64,000 nucleotides of DNA, taken from an uncultured Lachnospiraceae bacterium. GTDB lineage: Bacteria > Bacillota > Clostridia > Lachnospirales > Lachnospiraceae. The DNA lies in contig CAMWGV010000007.1 of NCBI GenBank assembly GCA_947173945.1, forward strand, positions 1 to 64,000. Direction: 5' to 3'. Shown in pieces: positions 1 through 10,570 of this stretch. The translations under genes were made by a program, and so were the position numbers. The stretch's first letter is position 1; each line of letters starts with the position of its first letter. The notes beneath the pieces were generated by a model. That model was given only the letters and a program-made list of their open reading frames with translations, searched no databases and was not told the origin of the DNA.

Positions 1-915
1 TTCCAGCATTTTAGGAGAAATCCAATTTTTTGCTGTGTTAATATACTGATTACTTACCTTATAAAATTTCTCAGGGTAAGAATACAATATGTAAATATAT
101 TCTATATCTTTTTTGGATAACGGACATATATCAGAGTATATTTTCAGTATTCTTTCTGCCACCTGAAAACTGTAATTATTTTTTTCTACCGCTTTCCTTA
201 AAAAATGATACAAATCGGCCAGTTGGTTTCCAACATGAAATTTATCAAAGCTTGTAGTAAATATTTTTTGTTCCTCACTATCATTACAGATTAAAATGCT
301 ATGCTGATTGTACATCCCATGACAATAACCAACATGCGTCTTTATATCATCCATAATACCTATGTCAAAATTCTTTTCACAAATTTCAGCCTGCCCATAA
401 AAATATTTAAAGGAGTTTAAATATAATTCCTCAAAGCTCTTTTTCTGGTGCTGTCTCATTATAAAGGAATAAACCCGTTTAAGTTCCTGATTCCGTTTCT
501 TAAAGCTGCACACATGACGCACATGTACATCCTGTTCCGTATTTCTGAAAACCTCCTGTCCTTTAATATGAAGTCTTGCAAGGTTTTGTACTGCTAAATC
601 CACTTCATCCTGATTTGTGAGATTAACTTCCTGCCCCTCGACATATTCCCGTAAAACATATGGATTATTATATCTGTCATATGTTACAAGCTCTCCCGAC
701 GAATTCAAAACACATCGGTCAATGCTGTCAAAGCCGGCATAACATAGGGCATCCTTAAATCGACGTTCTGTATTCAGGCGGCTTTCCCCCACCGTCAATT
801 TTCTAAGCTGCCTCACTCCCTTATCTGTTTTCAACACATTTGATTCTCTTCCACGCATAACCTTATACACCGTCATATCGTATGATTCAAACACCTCTGC
901 AAGCTTCTCAGACAA
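1..915 (-). CDS. CotS-like spore coat / aminoglycoside-phosphotransferase-fold protein, C-terminus truncated by window edge
   Basis: Reverse-strand open frame (SEKLAEVFESYDMTVYKVMRGRESNVLKTDKGVRQLRK...GYCHGMYNQHSIL...) continues through window start; likely TTG start with GGAGGGG 7 nt upstream; not in the ORF track because no stop lies in the window. Confidence 0.65.
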   Translation of the reverse strand, partial: MSEKLAEVFESYDMTVYKVMRGRESNVLKTDKGVRQLRKLTVGESRLNTERRFKDALCYAGFDSIDRCVLNSSGELVTYDRYNNPYVLREYVEGQEVNLTNQDEVDLAVQNLARLHIKGQEVFRNTEQDVHVRHVCSFKKRNQELKRVYSFIMRQHQKKSFEELYLNSFKYFYGQAEICEKNFDIGIMDDIKTHVGYCHGMYNQHSILICNDSEEQKIFTTSFDKFHVGNQLADLYHFLRKAVEKNNYSFQVAERILKIYSDICPLSKKDIEYIYILYSYPEKFYKVSNQYINTAKNWISPKMLE

Positions 916-977
916 AATAAATCCCCTCCACATATCAATCTTGTTAATTGTATGTCCAAAAGGGGATTTTAATGCAT

Positions 978-2339
978 CTATATTGTTTTTTTTCTATACT
1001 CACAGGCCAACTTGGCAAGCTTATCTTTTTCATTCAGTTCAGGATTATCCAGTACAAGTTCAAACAAATATTTCAAAACATCACCAAGTTCTTTTCCCGG
1101 TGACATTCCCATACTTATAAGGTCACTGCCATTCAATTTCAGATCCGCAAGCCTTATGCACTGTTTCTCTTCGACAATTGTATTGAACGTATCCCTGATT
1201 TTTGCAATCACCTGTTTTCTTTCCGCCAACCTGTAATCGCTCTGTCCTGCCATATCCGCATATCTGATATACATAAAATCTTCAAAATTCTCTGCACCAA
1301 GTTTACTTATAAAACGTCGGATACTTTTTTTGCTGACGTCTTCTGATATTCCAAAATCGTGATACTTTATAAGAAGACATGTTTTATCAACCGTATTATT
1401 GTCAAGCTTCAACCTTCGCAAAATCTGTCTCGCCATTTGCCGGCTTTCTTCCTGATGTCCGTAAAAATGATCATATCCATCTTCACCGGATTGTTTTGTA
1501 TTTGGCTTACCCACATCGTGCAAAAGTGCCGTATACCTAAGTACCGGTGTATCTGGAATATTTTTCATAACCTCTATTGTATGCATACCCACATTGTATA
1601 TATGATATGGGTTATTCTGCTTGGTTTCCATCATAGCATTAAACTCGGGCAAAATTACAGATGTAATACCAAGTTCATATGCCATAACCAGTTTTTCAGG
1701 ATTCTTTGATGTAATAAGTTTCGTGAGCTCTGTCTGAATACGTTCTGCACTTATATCCCTTAAATAGTTACAATGCCGTTTAATTGCTTCTCTTGTTTCT
1801 GATTCGATATCAAACGAAAGCTGTGCTGCAAACCTTACTGCACGTAATATCCGTAAGGCATCCTCGTCAAATCTTTCATCAGCAGCTCCTACACATCTTA
1901 TGATGCCATCTTTTAAATCATTGCATCCACCATATAAATCAACAAGTCCCTGTTCGTCATTATATGCCATAGCATTGATTGTAAAATCACGCCTTTTTAA
2001 ATCCTCAGATAAGCTGTTTGTAAAACTCACACTGTCCGGACGCCTGTGATCTAAATATTGCCCGTCCACTCTATAGGTTGTCACCTCATAGCTTGTTATC
2101 GGGGCATACTCATATGTGAGCACAGTAACAGTCCCGTGCTCGATGCCTGTATCAACTGTCCTACGGAAAATACGTTTTATATCCTGAGGTGTAGCAGAGG
2201 TTGTGATGTCCCAATCACTGGGTACCCTTCCAAGCAATGCATCCCTTACACATCCCCCTACTATATATGCCTCATAACCATTTTTATTCAGTTCTTTTAT
2301 AATATATCCTGCTCCGTCCGGGATATTTATTTTTAACAT
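978..2339 (-). CDS. cca: CCA tRNA nucleotidyltransferase with HD domain
   Basis: YIVGGCVRDALLGRVPSDWDITTSATP nucleotidyltransferase motif, RRDFTINAMAY, HD domain (YTALLHDVGKP). Confidence 0.93.
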   Translation of the reverse strand: MLKINIPDGAGYIIKELNKNGYEAYIVGGCVRDALLGRVPSDWDITTSATPQDIKRIFRRTVDTGIEHGTVTVLTYEYAPITSYEVTTYRVDGQYLDHRRPDSVSFTNSLSEDLKRRDFTINAMAYNDEQGLVDLYGGCNDLKDGIIRCVGAADERFDEDALRILRAVRFAAQLSFDIESETREAIKRHCNYLRDISAERIQTELTKLITSKNPEKLVMAYELGITSVILPEFNAMMETKQNNPYHIYNVGMHTIEVMKNIPDTPVLRYTALLHDVGKPNTKQSGEDGYDHFYGHQEESRQMARQILRRLKLDNNTVDKTCLLIKYHDFGISEDVSKKSIRRFISKLGAENFEDFMYIRYADMAGQSDYRLAERKQVIAKIRDTFNTIVEEKQCIRLADLKLNGSDLISMGMSPGKELGDVLKYLFELVLDNPELNEKDKLAKLACEYRKKTI

Positions 2340-2352
2340 AAACTACTCTCTT

Positions 2353-3441
2353 TTATTGCGGATTAAAAATCTCGACATTAATTTCCTGTTCAGCAACTCC
2401 TGTCTCATTTTCAATCTGTCTACTTATATTCTTAACCGTCTGGCTTGGATCATAGTCTTTTGTATCAAACAGAAATTCATGGAGTGCCGACACGTTTGCT
2501 TCCAGATTTGCCGGTACGAGCACTGCTCCTTTCGCATCCGTTGATATTGGTACATACACAAATGGGAAGCCAGCAGTATCTCCCATCGAATAACTAAACA
2601 GACTAGATGCAAGACTGATAATTTCCTTCCTTTCCAAACTTGTATAAACATTTGGAAAAACGTCATCTATTATATCCTCAATTGTTGACAAATCAGACTT
2701 TTTGGCTTTGGCAACCATTTTTGCAATAACCTCACGCTGTCTCTCTGTTCTGGTTATATCGCCACGATCCGTGCTTCTTATACGTGCATATGCCGTTGCC
2801 TGGGTACCATTTAACAGCAAATCGCCCGTTGTAAATACACCATCTGAATATATTCCTGTAACACCAATCTGTTCCTGTATTGAAGAATTTAAGACAGGAA
2901 GCTCACTGCTTTTTACGTTTATGACAATTCCGCCAAGATCATCTACTGCCTTTGTAAGTGCTAGGAAATTAACAGTAACAAATTCTGTTATCTCCAAATC
3001 AAGATTTGCATTCAGCGTCTTAAGTGCAAGCTCAGGTCCACCATAAGAATATGCCGCATTTACCTTTGAAGTGATAGAACTTCCATCTCTGATCTCCAGA
3101 AGGGTATCCCTATATACAGAAACAATCTTAACTTCCTTTGTGTCATTATTGATGCTGGCAATCATTATGGCATCTGTTCTGTTACCCTCAGCCATAGATG
3201 TATTGCTTCTTGCATCAATACCAAAAAGAGCTATCGTCGTATATCCTTTTTGCGCTTCATTTGCACCTTCATTTATATCAACATTCTCCACTTGTATTTC
3301 TACGTGCTGTATATTACCCAATTTTGAATTGGTCCAATATACAAAATATCCCACAACCATCGTAATAAGCACCGCAAGTTCAACAAGAAATGCTATCGCC
3401 CATTTTGCAGTTGTACTCATTTTCTTCTTTCTTTTACTCAT
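2353..3441 (-). CDS. LytR-CpsA-Psr (LCP) family cell wall protein
   Basis: N-terminal TM segment; ALFGIDARSNT...RTDAIMIASI; SVYRDTLLEI; RIRSTDRGDITRTERQREV. Confidence 0.92.
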   Translation of the reverse strand: MSKRKKKMSTTAKWAIAFLVELAVLITMVVGYFVYWTNSKLGNIQHVEIQVENVDINEGANEAQKGYTTIALFGIDARSNTSMAEGNRTDAIMIASINNDTKEVKIVSVYRDTLLEIRDGSSITSKVNAAYSYGGPELALKTLNANLDLEITEFVTVNFLALTKAVDDLGGIVINVKSSELPVLNSSIQEQIGVTGIYSDGVFTTGDLLLNGTQATAYARIRSTDRGDITRTERQREVIAKMVAKAKKSDLSTIEDIIDDVFPNVYTSLERKEIISLASSLFSYSMGDTAGFPFVYVPISTDAKGAVLVPANLEANVSALHEFLFDTKDYDPSQTVKNISRQIENETGVAEQEINVEIFNPQ

Positions 3442-3616
3442 AACCGCCTCCTACGTATCATACAATTATTAAGCAATTCCAAAATATAATACATTATTCA
3501 TCATGAAAATACAATAGAAAATTATGTTTTGTATTTATTGGATTTTTATGCTATACTTATGTGAATTTTTTAGTTTCTTCTTTATACTTTTAAAATCAGA
3601 AAGTCAGGGGTAATAC

Positions 3617-4396
3617 ATGAAAGATTTAACAATGCAAAATGAAATTATCTGCAGTAACACACTAAAATATACCTCACACAAATATTATTTGTGTGTTGTT
3701 ATGCCAGCATACAATGAAGGTGCGTTGATTAAGGAAAATCTTCTGCGTGCATCACATATTCTTTCCGGTTTTGTGAGAAACTACCAGATAATAGCTGTAA
3801 ATGACGGAAGTACAGATAACACATCTGATGCAATACATGAGGCAGCACAGGCAGACTCACATATTGCCTATATAAGCTACACTGATAACATGGGAAAGGG
3901 CTATGCAATAACAACAGGGGTTCGTCATGCCAACGCCGATTATATTGCATTTTTGGATTCTGACATGGAGCTTAATCCTAAAATGTTACGATACTTTTTG
4001 AGAGCCCTGCAGACCACGGACGCAGATATTGCCATTGGCTCCAAGCTTCATAAAAAATCCAAGCTTAACTATCCTGTCAGTCGAAAAATACTCAGTGTTG
4101 GATACTATGTTTTGCTTAAGCTGTTATTTAATCTTAAGTTAAAGGACACTCAGACAGGTATTAAACTTTTTAAATCAGATATAATAAAACCGATTTGCAG
4201 TTCTCTTCAGTCATACGGATATGCATTTGATATTGAAATTCTTGCAAAGGCGGTCAATCAGGGATATAAAATTATTGAACTTCCAATCGAGCTTAACTAC
4301 AGCAGACCAAAAAATGAAAAGACAAGATTTTCAATAAAACAGATATTCACAATATTTAAAGAAACGTTAAAAATCAGAAAGGCGATAAAAAAATAA
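3617..4396 (+). CDS. Family 2 glycosyltransferase (dolichyl-phosphate-mannose-synthase-like)
   Basis: VVMPAYNEGALIKENL, VNDGSTDNT, FLDSDMELNP; SD AGGGG before ATG. Confidence 0.9.
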   Translation: MKDLTMQNEIICSNTLKYTSHKYYLCVVMPAYNEGALIKENLLRASHILSGFVRNYQIIAVNDGSTDNTSDAIHEAAQADSHIAYISYTDNMGKGYAITTGVRHANADYIAFLDSDMELNPKMLRYFLRALQTTDADIAIGSKLHKKSKLNYPVSRKILSVGYYVLLKLLFNLKLKDTQTGIKLFKSDIIKPICSSLQSYGYAFDIEILAKAVNQGYKIIELPIELNYSRPKNEKTRFSIKQIFTIFKETLKIRKAIKK

Positions 4397-4397
4397 T

Positions 4398-5642
4398 ATG
4401 GTTTCATGTACAGTAAATCAATCAGATATTGACGCTGCAAAAAAAATTTTAAAACAGCACAATCAGGAACACATACTAAAATATGCGGATGAACTTAATC
4501 AGGCAGAATTATCAAAGCTTATTGCACAGATTAATGACATTGACTGGTCCTTCAACGACCAATCCGGCAATAAAAGACATGACATAGGAATCGTTGAGCC
4601 AATGGATGCCCATCCTCTTAATGCAATAAAAAATAATTATGAAGAATATAGAACACTCGGAATAGAAGCAATAAAGGCAGGAAAACTATGTCTGCTTCTT
4701 CTTGCAGGAGGTCAGGGAACACGTCTTGGTTATGACAAACCCAAGGGTTCCTTTAACATGGGTATAAATAAAGATTTATTTATATTTCAACTGCTTATTG
4801 AACACACACTTGATATCATCCGCATGACAGACACATGGATTCACCTGTACATTATGACAAGTGACATAAACTATAAGGATACAACAGCCTTTTTCAAGGA
4901 ACATAATTACTTCGGTTATAATTCCGACTATATACATTTCTTTGTTCAGGAGCTGAATCCTACAACTGACCTTGAAGGCAAAATCCTTATGAGCACCAAG
5001 TCCACCATCTCAATGTCTCCAAACGGTAACGGCGGATGGTTTTCTTCCATGAACAAGGCAGGGTTGCTGGATGATATATTTAATTCCAATTTGGAGTGGA
5101 TAAATGTTTTTGCTGTTGACAATGTTCTTCAGCGTATCGCTGACCCTGTATTTCTCGGTGCAACAATTTCCAACAACAAAATGTGTGGTGCCAAGGTTAT
5201 AAGAAAAAATGCACCGGACGAAAAAGTTGGTGCTATCTGCCTTGAAAATGGTAAACCCCATATAATAGAATACTATGAGCTGTCAAACAAAATGAAAAAT
5301 CAGACGAATCCGGATGGCAGCCTTGCATATGGATTTGGTGTTATATTAAACTACCTATTCCCAATTCACAGGCTCAAGGAAACCTTGAATACAAAAATGC
5401 CACTTCACATAGTAAATAAGGCTATACCGCATATTGACGAAAATGGGCATCTCGTGAATCCTGATTCACCTAATGGTTTGAAGTATGAAACACTTGCACT
5501 TGACCTTATACATGAAATGGACGACTGCCTTGTGTTTGAAGTTGATAGAAGCAGGGAATTTGCACCTGTAAAAAATAAAACCGGTGTGGATTCCGTGGAT
5601 TCCGCACGCGAAATGCTAATAAACAACGGCTACAACCTATAA
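4398..5642 (+). CDS. UDPGP-family nucleotidylyltransferase (UDP-N-acetylglucosamine pyrophosphorylase-like, eukaryotic type)
   Basis: LLLAGGQGTRLGYDKPKGSFNMG signature; nearly abuts the upstream GT gene. Confidence 0.88.
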   Translation: MVSCTVNQSDIDAAKKILKQHNQEHILKYADELNQAELSKLIAQINDIDWSFNDQSGNKRHDIGIVEPMDAHPLNAIKNNYEEYRTLGIEAIKAGKLCLLLLAGGQGTRLGYDKPKGSFNMGINKDLFIFQLLIEHTLDIIRMTDTWIHLYIMTSDINYKDTTAFFKEHNYFGYNSDYIHFFVQELNPTTDLEGKILMSTKSTISMSPNGNGGWFSSMNKAGLLDDIFNSNLEWINVFAVDNVLQRIADPVFLGATISNNKMCGAKVIRKNAPDEKVGAICLENGKPHIIEYYELSNKMKNQTNPDGSLAYGFGVILNYLFPIHRLKETLNTKMPLHIVNKAIPHIDENGHLVNPDSPNGLKYETLALDLIHEMDDCLVFEVDRSREFAPVKNKTGVDSVDSAREMLINNGYNL

Positions 5643-5802
5643 TTCAACATATATTTAAATCAATAAACATCCCAAGAAGAGACATCATGAAATTTTTAAA
5701 AAAAATTTCCATAAAAAACAAATGTTGCTTTCGTATGTTATATATGACAGGACCAAAATATACGAAAAGCAAACAATGTCTTAACGAAGGGAGTTTTAAA
5801 TT

Positions 5803-6969
5803 ATGAAAAGACTATTATTAATTACTTTAAGTATTTTGCTGATTTTCACGGGCTGTGGAAATAGCAAATCCGACTCAAAAAAGGAAGATTCAAACACATA
5901 CCTTAACCAAAGTTTTAATGGATACGACGATTACTCTATAAAGGATGAAGCCACGGAAGCCGCAGGTGACTATTATTCAGAAACTGCGGCAGACAATGGT
6001 TTGGGTTATGATTCAGATTTCTCATATGATACGACGGACGCTCCTTCCGAAGTAGGGCAGGAAGTGGCTCCTGTGGAGGGCAATCAAACCGCCAGTGAAA
6101 GTAATGCAGGCAAAATAACAAAGACAATGCTTGTATATCGCGGAAGACTGGATATTGATACACTGGACTTTGACAAATCTGTGTCAGACTTCAAGTCTCT
6201 TATAAACGAAAAGGGCGGTTTTGTGGAGACCGAATCCTATTCCGATAACTCTTCCACAAGTGGTTATTACGTTGTTGACAGTGACCGCAAACACAACATA
6301 TACAATGCTACTGTAAGAGTTCCAAGCACGGAATATGATGCCATAATGAACTCTGCAAATGTTTTAGGCGACATCAGAAACCGTTCGTCAGAAGCAACAA
6401 ATGTCACTCAGGAATACGGCACATACAAAAGCCAGCTGGAAATATACCAGGCTGAGTACAACAGATACTTAAGCTTACTGGAAAAAGCAACCGAGGATGA
6501 ATATGCACTTATGATTGAGAATGAGCTGTTTGATATCCAGCTTAAAATTGCCAGTTTAAAATCAGGCATATCCAATATTGAAAATGATGTGGCATACTCA
6601 TATATAAATATTTATATAAAGGAAGTATCAGTGTACGAGAAAAAGCCAGCTCCTACAGACACATTCTTTGACCGTTTTAAAAATACATGTTCAAAATCAT
6701 GGAGCAACTTCCTCGAATTCCTTGAAAAACTTTTATTTGGTATCATTATGAACATCTATGCGATTATCATTATATTAATAATAGTATTTATCGTATGGAG
6801 AAAGCTACGCAAAAAAATTGCTATTAAAAAGGCGGCCACGGCTGGACTAAAAAATGAAGCTGTTAATGTAACACCGCAAAACCAAGCTGTTAATGCCACC
6901 CCAAAAAAAGAAGCAGGTAATGTTAAAGATAACAACACAAACACGGATGAGCCAAAACAGTGGCAGTAA
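5803..6969 (+). CDS. DUF4349-type lipoprotein
   Basis: Lipobox LLIFTGCGN; coiled-coil region and C-terminal TM helix, as in DUF4349 proteins. Confidence 0.8.
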   Translation: MKRLLLITLSILLIFTGCGNSKSDSKKEDSNTYLNQSFNGYDDYSIKDEATEAAGDYYSETAADNGLGYDSDFSYDTTDAPSEVGQEVAPVEGNQTASESNAGKITKTMLVYRGRLDIDTLDFDKSVSDFKSLINEKGGFVETESYSDNSSTSGYYVVDSDRKHNIYNATVRVPSTEYDAIMNSANVLGDIRNRSSEATNVTQEYGTYKSQLEIYQAEYNRYLSLLEKATEDEYALMIENELFDIQLKIASLKSGISNIENDVAYSYINIYIKEVSVYEKKPAPTDTFFDRFKNTCSKSWSNFLEFLEKLLFGIIMNIYAIIIILIIVFIVWRKLRKKIAIKKAATAGLKNEAVNVTPQNQAVNATPKKEAGNVKDNNTNTDEPKQWQ

Positions 6970-6987
6970 GTGATATAAGGACTGTCA

Positions 6988-7016
6988 GAACAGCAGCGTC
7001 TTTGACGCTGCTGTTC
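6988..7016 (+). terminator. Intrinsic terminator after DUF4349 lipoprotein gene
   Basis: GAACAGCAGCGTC-ttt-GACGCTGCTGTTC perfect 13-bp stem, followed by GCATTTTAG. Confidence 0.75.
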
Positions 7017-7056
7017 GCATTTTAGCAAGCTGTTTATTTGAATTACATACAGCAGT

Positions 7057-7275
7057 CTAATATATCTTTGTTATCTCTTCCTCAATGCCATATTGCTTCT
7101 TAAATGATTTCAGGTCATTTTCATTACGAACCAACATTACATCTTCAAATTTTCCCGTATGAATATTCTGAAATCCTGCAACCTGTTCCCCTGTACATAT
7201 GCTGCATTTAAGCACCGGTTTCATAGTTTCCCTATCATATGTTTTTGTAATTTCTTTGTTTTTAAATAATTTCAT
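7057..7275 (-). CDS. Conserved small protein with CSICTGEQVAGF motif, function unknown
   Basis: 72 aa ORF with CxxC motif, downstream of the MerR gene. Confidence 0.6.
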   Translation of the reverse strand: MKLFKNKEITKTYDRETMKPVLKCSICTGEQVAGFQNIHTGKFEDVMLVRNENDLKSFKKQYGIEEEITKIY

Positions 7276-7300
7276 TCTTCTACCTTATTTCCTTATATTT

Positions 7301-8644
7301 TTAACGATTATTTATAATCCTGAGAAACCGGTCTACATATACTTTATCAAAATCACAATCCTCATAACCCGTTTCATCAGACTGTTTCGGAATCCCATAC
7401 TGCATAAGCTTCTCATCAAACTCCTCTAATTCCAAATATGTATCTTCTTCATATCGGGAAATATCTGAGTTTGCTTCCGGCTGGCAAAACACAATACGTT
7501 TTCCGTCAATGTAAATCGTATAAGAAAAGCTTCCCTGTCTCTTATACTCATGCCATGGCAGTGAAAAAAATGACGTTCCAAAAAAAGCTTCTACCTGTTC
7601 CACATCATCATATTCATAGCACTTGCCCTGTGGGCAAAAAGGACTACGGACAATTATCTTATCTTCTGTTACATAGGTTACACTTGAAAGACACACATAT
7701 TCCACCGCTATCCATACCAGAACAAAAATATACCAATATTTCCTCAGACTGCCTGCTTCAACATTATCCCTATCATCCGCTTTCTGTTCTTTATTTTCTT
7801 TTTTAAGTGGGATTTTCTTTATCATCCAAATTGCAAAAATCATTACAGGTATCACAATCCAAAGTATCAACCACCATTCCGCTGCAGGCTTAATCTGATA
7901 AAACAGCCATTCTTCTGGTGCAAACAGGAATTCCTCAAGACCTACATAGATGATAATGGTTAATATGATACTTATAATTATGGCAATTATTGCCGCCGGA
8001 ATAAGATACCAGCTTTCCTTGTTTCTCTTTTTAACCCGCTTCGGCTGATATTTCTTGCTCCGGAAATACTTAATCCACTCTCCTGTAATAAATACGGTAC
8101 CCAAAAGAGCAAGTACTGCATTAGCCGATAAGACATTCCATCTCTGTATATGAATATTATAGAACAACCATAAAATCGGTCCCAGCCAAATGAACGTCAG
8201 CGCAATTGCCTCCGTGATGGACGGACATATAAAATTCTTCAGACTTTCTACAAGCTCATCCTGCCATTTTTCTCCCAGATTGTCGAAAATCTCATTGTAT
8301 TCATCTACCACTACAGCATTTGTTATACCATCCTCACTTAATGTCTTGCAAAGCTCCTTTTTAATGTTTAAATCGTAGCTTTGACTATCCAACGCCTCAG
8401 CTTTATCCAGCAAAATCTCTTTTGCCTTTTTTTCATCTGCCTGCTGAAGCTCACTAATCTGCTCAATGCTAAAATCAAGAAATCGGAGCAGTCGGATTTT
8501 CTTCAACTCCTGCACATTTTCCTCTGTATAAGAACGGTAGTCATTTTCTTCGTCACGTTCCACCCTTAATAAACCCTTTGATTCATAGTGACGAATACTT
8601 TTTGCAGTAAGTCCCGTAAGTTGTTCAACCTCTTTTATTTTCAT
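7301..8644 (-). CDS. MerR-family regulator with C-terminal multi-TM domain
   Basis: MKIKEVEQLTGLTAKSIRHYESKGLLRVERDEENDYRSY MerR HTH; several hydrophobic segments downstream; SD GGAG before the internal ATG. Confidence 0.87.
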   Translation of the reverse strand: MKIKEVEQLTGLTAKSIRHYESKGLLRVERDEENDYRSYTEENVQELKKIRLLRFLDFSIEQISELQQADEKKAKEILLDKAEALDSQSYDLNIKKELCKTLSEDGITNAVVVDEYNEIFDNLGEKWQDELVESLKNFICPSITEAIALTFIWLGPILWLFYNIHIQRWNVLSANAVLALLGTVFITGEWIKYFRSKKYQPKRVKKRNKESWYLIPAAIIAIIISIILTIIIYVGLEEFLFAPEEWLFYQIKPAAEWWLILWIVIPVMIFAIWMIKKIPLKKENKEQKADDRDNVEAGSLRKYWYIFVLVWIAVEYVCLSSVTYVTEDKIIVRSPFCPQGKCYEYDDVEQVEAFFGTSFFSLPWHEYKRQGSFSYTIYIDGKRIVFCQPEANSDISRYEEDTYLELEEFDEKLMQYGIPKQSDETGYEDCDFDKVYVDRFLRIINNR

Positions 8645-8706
8645 ACATATCTCCATCCTTTCACTCTGAGCCTCAGCTTGAGCTTATTTTGACTACTGAC
8701 AGCATG

Positions 8707-8737
8707 AATTTACACCTTGACCTTAGGTCAAAGTCAA
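8707..8737 (-). promoter_or_regulatory. MerR-type promoter/operator with 19-bp spacer
   Basis: Minus strand TTGACT-ttgacctaaggtcaaggtg-TAAATT; spacer holds dyad TTGACC-TAA-GGTCAA directly upstream of the MerR gene. Confidence 0.75.
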
Positions 8738-8833
8738 GAAAAAGTCAAGAAAATTTATAATTCTTGACATAATTTGCGAAACAGTACACAATATATACAA
8801 TAAATTAACCCCAAACTATAACGTAGTGAGGAT

Positions 8834-10369
8834 ATGGAAATGTCAAACGAAAACCAAAGCTACATTGCCATAGATTTAAAATCATTTTACGCTTCTGTAG
8901 AATGTATGGAACGTGGTCTGAATCCGATGACGACTAACCTTGTCGTTGCCGACGAAAGCCGCACGGAAAAAACAATCTGCCTTGCTGTTTCACCTTCATT
9001 GAAAAGCTACGGCATCCCTGGGCGTCCAAGATTATTTGAGGTTATTCAAAAGGTTAATGCCGCCAATTCCCAAAGAAAACGAAATGCACCAAATCGCAAA
9101 TTCATAGGTACGTCCAGTGATGCAACAGTGCTTGATTCTTCTCCTGAATATGCAATAGACTATATCGTCGCATCCCCACGAATGGCGAAATATATGGAGG
9201 TCAGCACGCAGATTTACAATGTATACCTAAAATATATTGCACCTGAGGATATACATGTTTATTCCGTTGACGAAGTGTTTATTGATGCAACCCACTATTT
9301 AAACACGTATCAGATGACAGCACACGAGCTGGCAATGACGATGATTAAGGATGTCCTGAAAACAACGGGTATAACAGCAACATCCGGAATAGGCACCAAT
9401 CTCTATTTATGCAAGATAGCAATGGATATTGTGGCAAAGCATATGGATGCGGATAAGGATGGTGTGCGTATTGCTGAGCTTGACGAAATGTCCTACCGAA
9501 AACTTTTATGGGGACACAGACCTATAACCGACTTCTGGAGAGTTGGCAGAGGTTACGCAAAGAAGCTGGAAGCTGCAGGACTTTACACAATGGGCGACAT
9601 TGCAAAATGCTCTCTCGGCAGTGCTGAAGATTATTACAACGAAGATTTGCTCTATAAAATGTTCGGAATTAATGCAGAGCTTCTGATTGACCATGCATGG
9701 GGATGGGAGCCGTGCCGGATTTCCGATATTAAAACATATAAGCCTGATACTAACAGCATATGTTCCGGTCAGGTTCTTCAATATCCATATACATTTGACA
9801 AAGCAAAAATTGTGGTGCGTGAAATGACGGACGCTCTTGCTCTTGATTTACTGGATAAACGACTTGTAACGAACCAGCTTGTACTGACAGTAGGCTATGA
9901 CAGAGAGAACCTTTCCGACCCGGAACGAAGAAAGCAGTATCAGGGAGAAATTACAAAAGACCGCTATGGACGCAGTATTCCAAAGCATGCACACGGAACA
10001 GAAAATCTTAAAAGGCAGACCTCATCCTCCTCTATGCTTCTTGAAGCCGTCACGAAGCTGTACGACCACATTGTTGACAAAAACCTGCTTATAAGAAGAA
10101 TTACATTAACTGCAAATAAAGTGGTAGATGAAACCTCAGTCACAATAAAAGAAAGCTATGAGCAGCTTGATTTATTTACAGATTATGAAATGCTGGAAAA
10201 GAAAAAAGCACAGGAAGATGCAGAACTGGAAAAGGAGCGACATTTACAGGAAGCTCTGCTTAATATCAAGAAAAAATACGGCAAAAATGCCATTTTGAAA
10301 GGTACAAGCTACACAGAGGGTGCAACTGCCAAGGACCGAAACGCACAGATTGGAGGGCACAAGGCATGA
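8834..10369 (+). CDS. Y-family DNA polymerase (UmuC/DinB-like)
   Basis: YIAIDLKSFYASVECMERGLNP; VYSVDEVFIDAT; ATSGIGTNLYLCKIAMDIVAKH. Confidence 0.92.
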   Translation: MEMSNENQSYIAIDLKSFYASVECMERGLNPMTTNLVVADESRTEKTICLAVSPSLKSYGIPGRPRLFEVIQKVNAANSQRKRNAPNRKFIGTSSDATVLDSSPEYAIDYIVASPRMAKYMEVSTQIYNVYLKYIAPEDIHVYSVDEVFIDATHYLNTYQMTAHELAMTMIKDVLKTTGITATSGIGTNLYLCKIAMDIVAKHMDADKDGVRIAELDEMSYRKLLWGHRPITDFWRVGRGYAKKLEAAGLYTMGDIAKCSLGSAEDYYNEDLLYKMFGINAELLIDHAWGWEPCRISDIKTYKPDTNSICSGQVLQYPYTFDKAKIVVREMTDALALDLLDKRLVTNQLVLTVGYDRENLSDPERRKQYQGEITKDRYGRSIPKHAHGTENLKRQTSSSSMLLEAVTKLYDHIVDKNLLIRRITLTANKVVDETSVTIKESYEQLDLFTDYEMLEKKKAQEDAELEKERHLQEALLNIKKKYGKNAILKGTSYTEGATAKDRNAQIGGHKA

Positions 10370-10554
10370 CAAGCAAAAATAATATACACAACTATGACGA
10401 TATCATCCATCTTCCCCATCATCAATCGAAAACCAGACCTCATATGTCCATATATGACCGTGCCGCCCAATTTTCTCCGTTTTCAGCACTTACAGGGTAT
10501 GATGATGTCCTAAAGGATGCCGCAAAGCAAAACGAAGAATATATGGACAACTAA
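10366..10554 (+). CDS. YolD-like protein, probably C-terminally truncated
   Basis: SIYDRAAQFSPFSALTGYDDVLKDAAK motif; overlaps the end of the Y-polymerase gene; stops 17 bp before a large palindrome. Confidence 0.65.
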   Translation: MTSKNNIHNYDDIIHLPHHQSKTRPHMSIYDRAAQFSPFSALTGYDDVLKDAAKQNEEYMDN

Positions 10555-10570
10555 AGGGGCTTCTCACTAA

